DNA of 13,380 nt from Anaerolinea sp. (GTDB taxonomy: Bacteria > Chloroflexota > Anaerolineae > Anaerolineales > Anaerolineaceae): positions 1-13,380 of the forward strand of contig PNNU01000042.1 of NCBI GenBank assembly GCA_013824385.1, in the 5' to 3' direction. Numbering within the stretch: position 1 is the first letter of the stretch; each line of letters begins with the position of its first letter. Both the position numbers and the translations under genes were made by a program. The notes beneath the pieces are model-generated. The model made no database searches, was not told where the DNA came from, and was given only the letters and a program-made list of their open reading frames with translations. Shown piece by piece: positions 12,917 through 13,380 of the stretch.

Positions 12917-13380
12917 TTACTTCAGAAAATACATCGCTATTCCAATCACACCAAAAACAGTACCGACGATGCGGTTAAGGATCTTTTCATCCACCTTGTT
13001 GACAATGCGTGCGCCGGCCAAGCCGCTGACCACGGCAGCCAGGGCGATGATGATGCCTGTCCTAAAATCCACGTTGCCCTGGATGGCGTAACCGATCGTA
13101 CCCGAAGCTGCGGTCATGGCCATGATCAATGACGAGGTACCAATCGCCAGCCGGGTAGGGTACTTGAGAATGACGATGAGTACCAGCAGGAACATTAACC
13201 CACCACCTGCACCGAAAAGTCCGCTGCTGATACCCAACAGTAATCCGATGCCGAAGGTAATCAGGCGGTTCTTGTGATTCATTTCTGATAAGCGCACTCG
13301 TTCATTCTCGCGTTTCGGACGGTAGCTCTTGATCCACATCGAGACGGCCATACCAATCAAAAACAGGATGAACCCTTTGC
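12917..13380 (-). CDS. TauE/SafE-family (DUF81-type) membrane permease, C-terminal part, open at the right edge
   Basis: The reading frame is open to the right edge (...KGFILFLIGMAVSMW), so the N-terminal half is outside the window; the seen part is about 154 residues. After a basic cytoplasmic loop (KSYRPKRENERVRLSEMNHKNR) come several transmembrane helices. These begin with FGIGLLLGISSGLFGAGGGLMFLLVLIVIL, which holds the G-rich GxxSGxxGxGGG signature that opens each repeat of this family. ALAAVVSGLAGARIVNKV and RIVGTVFGVIGIAMYFLK follow. Family members export sulfite, sulfoacetate or other anions in many bacteria; the substrate here is unknown. The gene ends convergent with the GNAT gene, with a hairpin between them. 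Confidence 0.9.
   Translation of the reverse strand, partial: KGFILFLIGMAVSMWIKSYRPKRENERVRLSEMNHKNRLITFGIGLLLGISSGLFGAGGGLMFLLVLIVILKYPTRLAIGTSSLIMAMTAASGTIGYAIQGNVDFRTGIIIALAAVVSGLAGARIVNKVDEKILNRIVGTVFGVIGIAMYFLK

Overview
The window looks like chromosomal DNA of an environmental Chloroflexota bacterium, most likely of the Anaerolineae type. This is an inference from three things: a T-box-controlled pheS, a membrane-anchored Ser/Thr kinase carrying a formylglycine-generating-enzyme-like sensor domain, and dense families of short intergenic repeats (CTTTGCG-type, GGACAC/GTGTCC palindromes, GATTA/TAATC palindromes). No 16S or other taxonomic marker is present. No tRNA, rRNA, CRISPR array or transposase was found.

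Layout. 1-1160: 5' part of pheS on the minus strand, with its promoter, T-box leader and attenuator. 1213-4530: an AT-rich, minus-strand three-gene cassette, read as ParB-like protein, candidate PD-(D/E)XK nuclease, then DNA cytosine-5 methyltransferase. This is a compact restriction-modification-like defence cassette with a ParB-fold partner and looks horizontally acquired. 4531-5346: intergenic region with the cassette promoter, an orphan plus-strand promoter and several repeats. 5347-6842: HigB toxin, then a HigA-like HTH fused to an ImmA/IrrE metallopeptidase. 7029-7615: a VapBC pair. 7616-7977: a composite palindromic repeat. 7978-9843: Ser/Thr kinase with C-terminal FGE-sulfatase domain. 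9844-10531: a structured-RNA candidate, a second composite repeat cluster and a PadR promoter/operator. 10532-11635 (plus strand): a PadR regulator and a shortened EF-Ts-like protein. 11851-12777: a two-domain GNAT acetyltransferase. 12917-13380: the C-terminal part of a TauE/SafE-type permease.

How it fits together. From 1.2 to 7.6 kb the genes form a defence and stress island: R-M-like cassette, HigBA-protease and VapBC. ATGA overlaps couple ParB-nuclease, HigB-HigA and VapB-VapC. The flanks hold housekeeping, signalling and regulatory genes of higher GC.

The points most worth following are: the ParB/nuclease/methyltransferase cassette, whose nuclease has an atypical active-site motif; an isolated multi-helix RNA at about 10.0-10.1 kb whose layout recalls HEARO/IscB omega RNA but has no IscB gene nearby; a standalone EF-Ts-like protein lacking the N-terminal domain and the TDFV motif; and a modular repeat family (modules M, P and tail) that recurs in several intergenic gaps.
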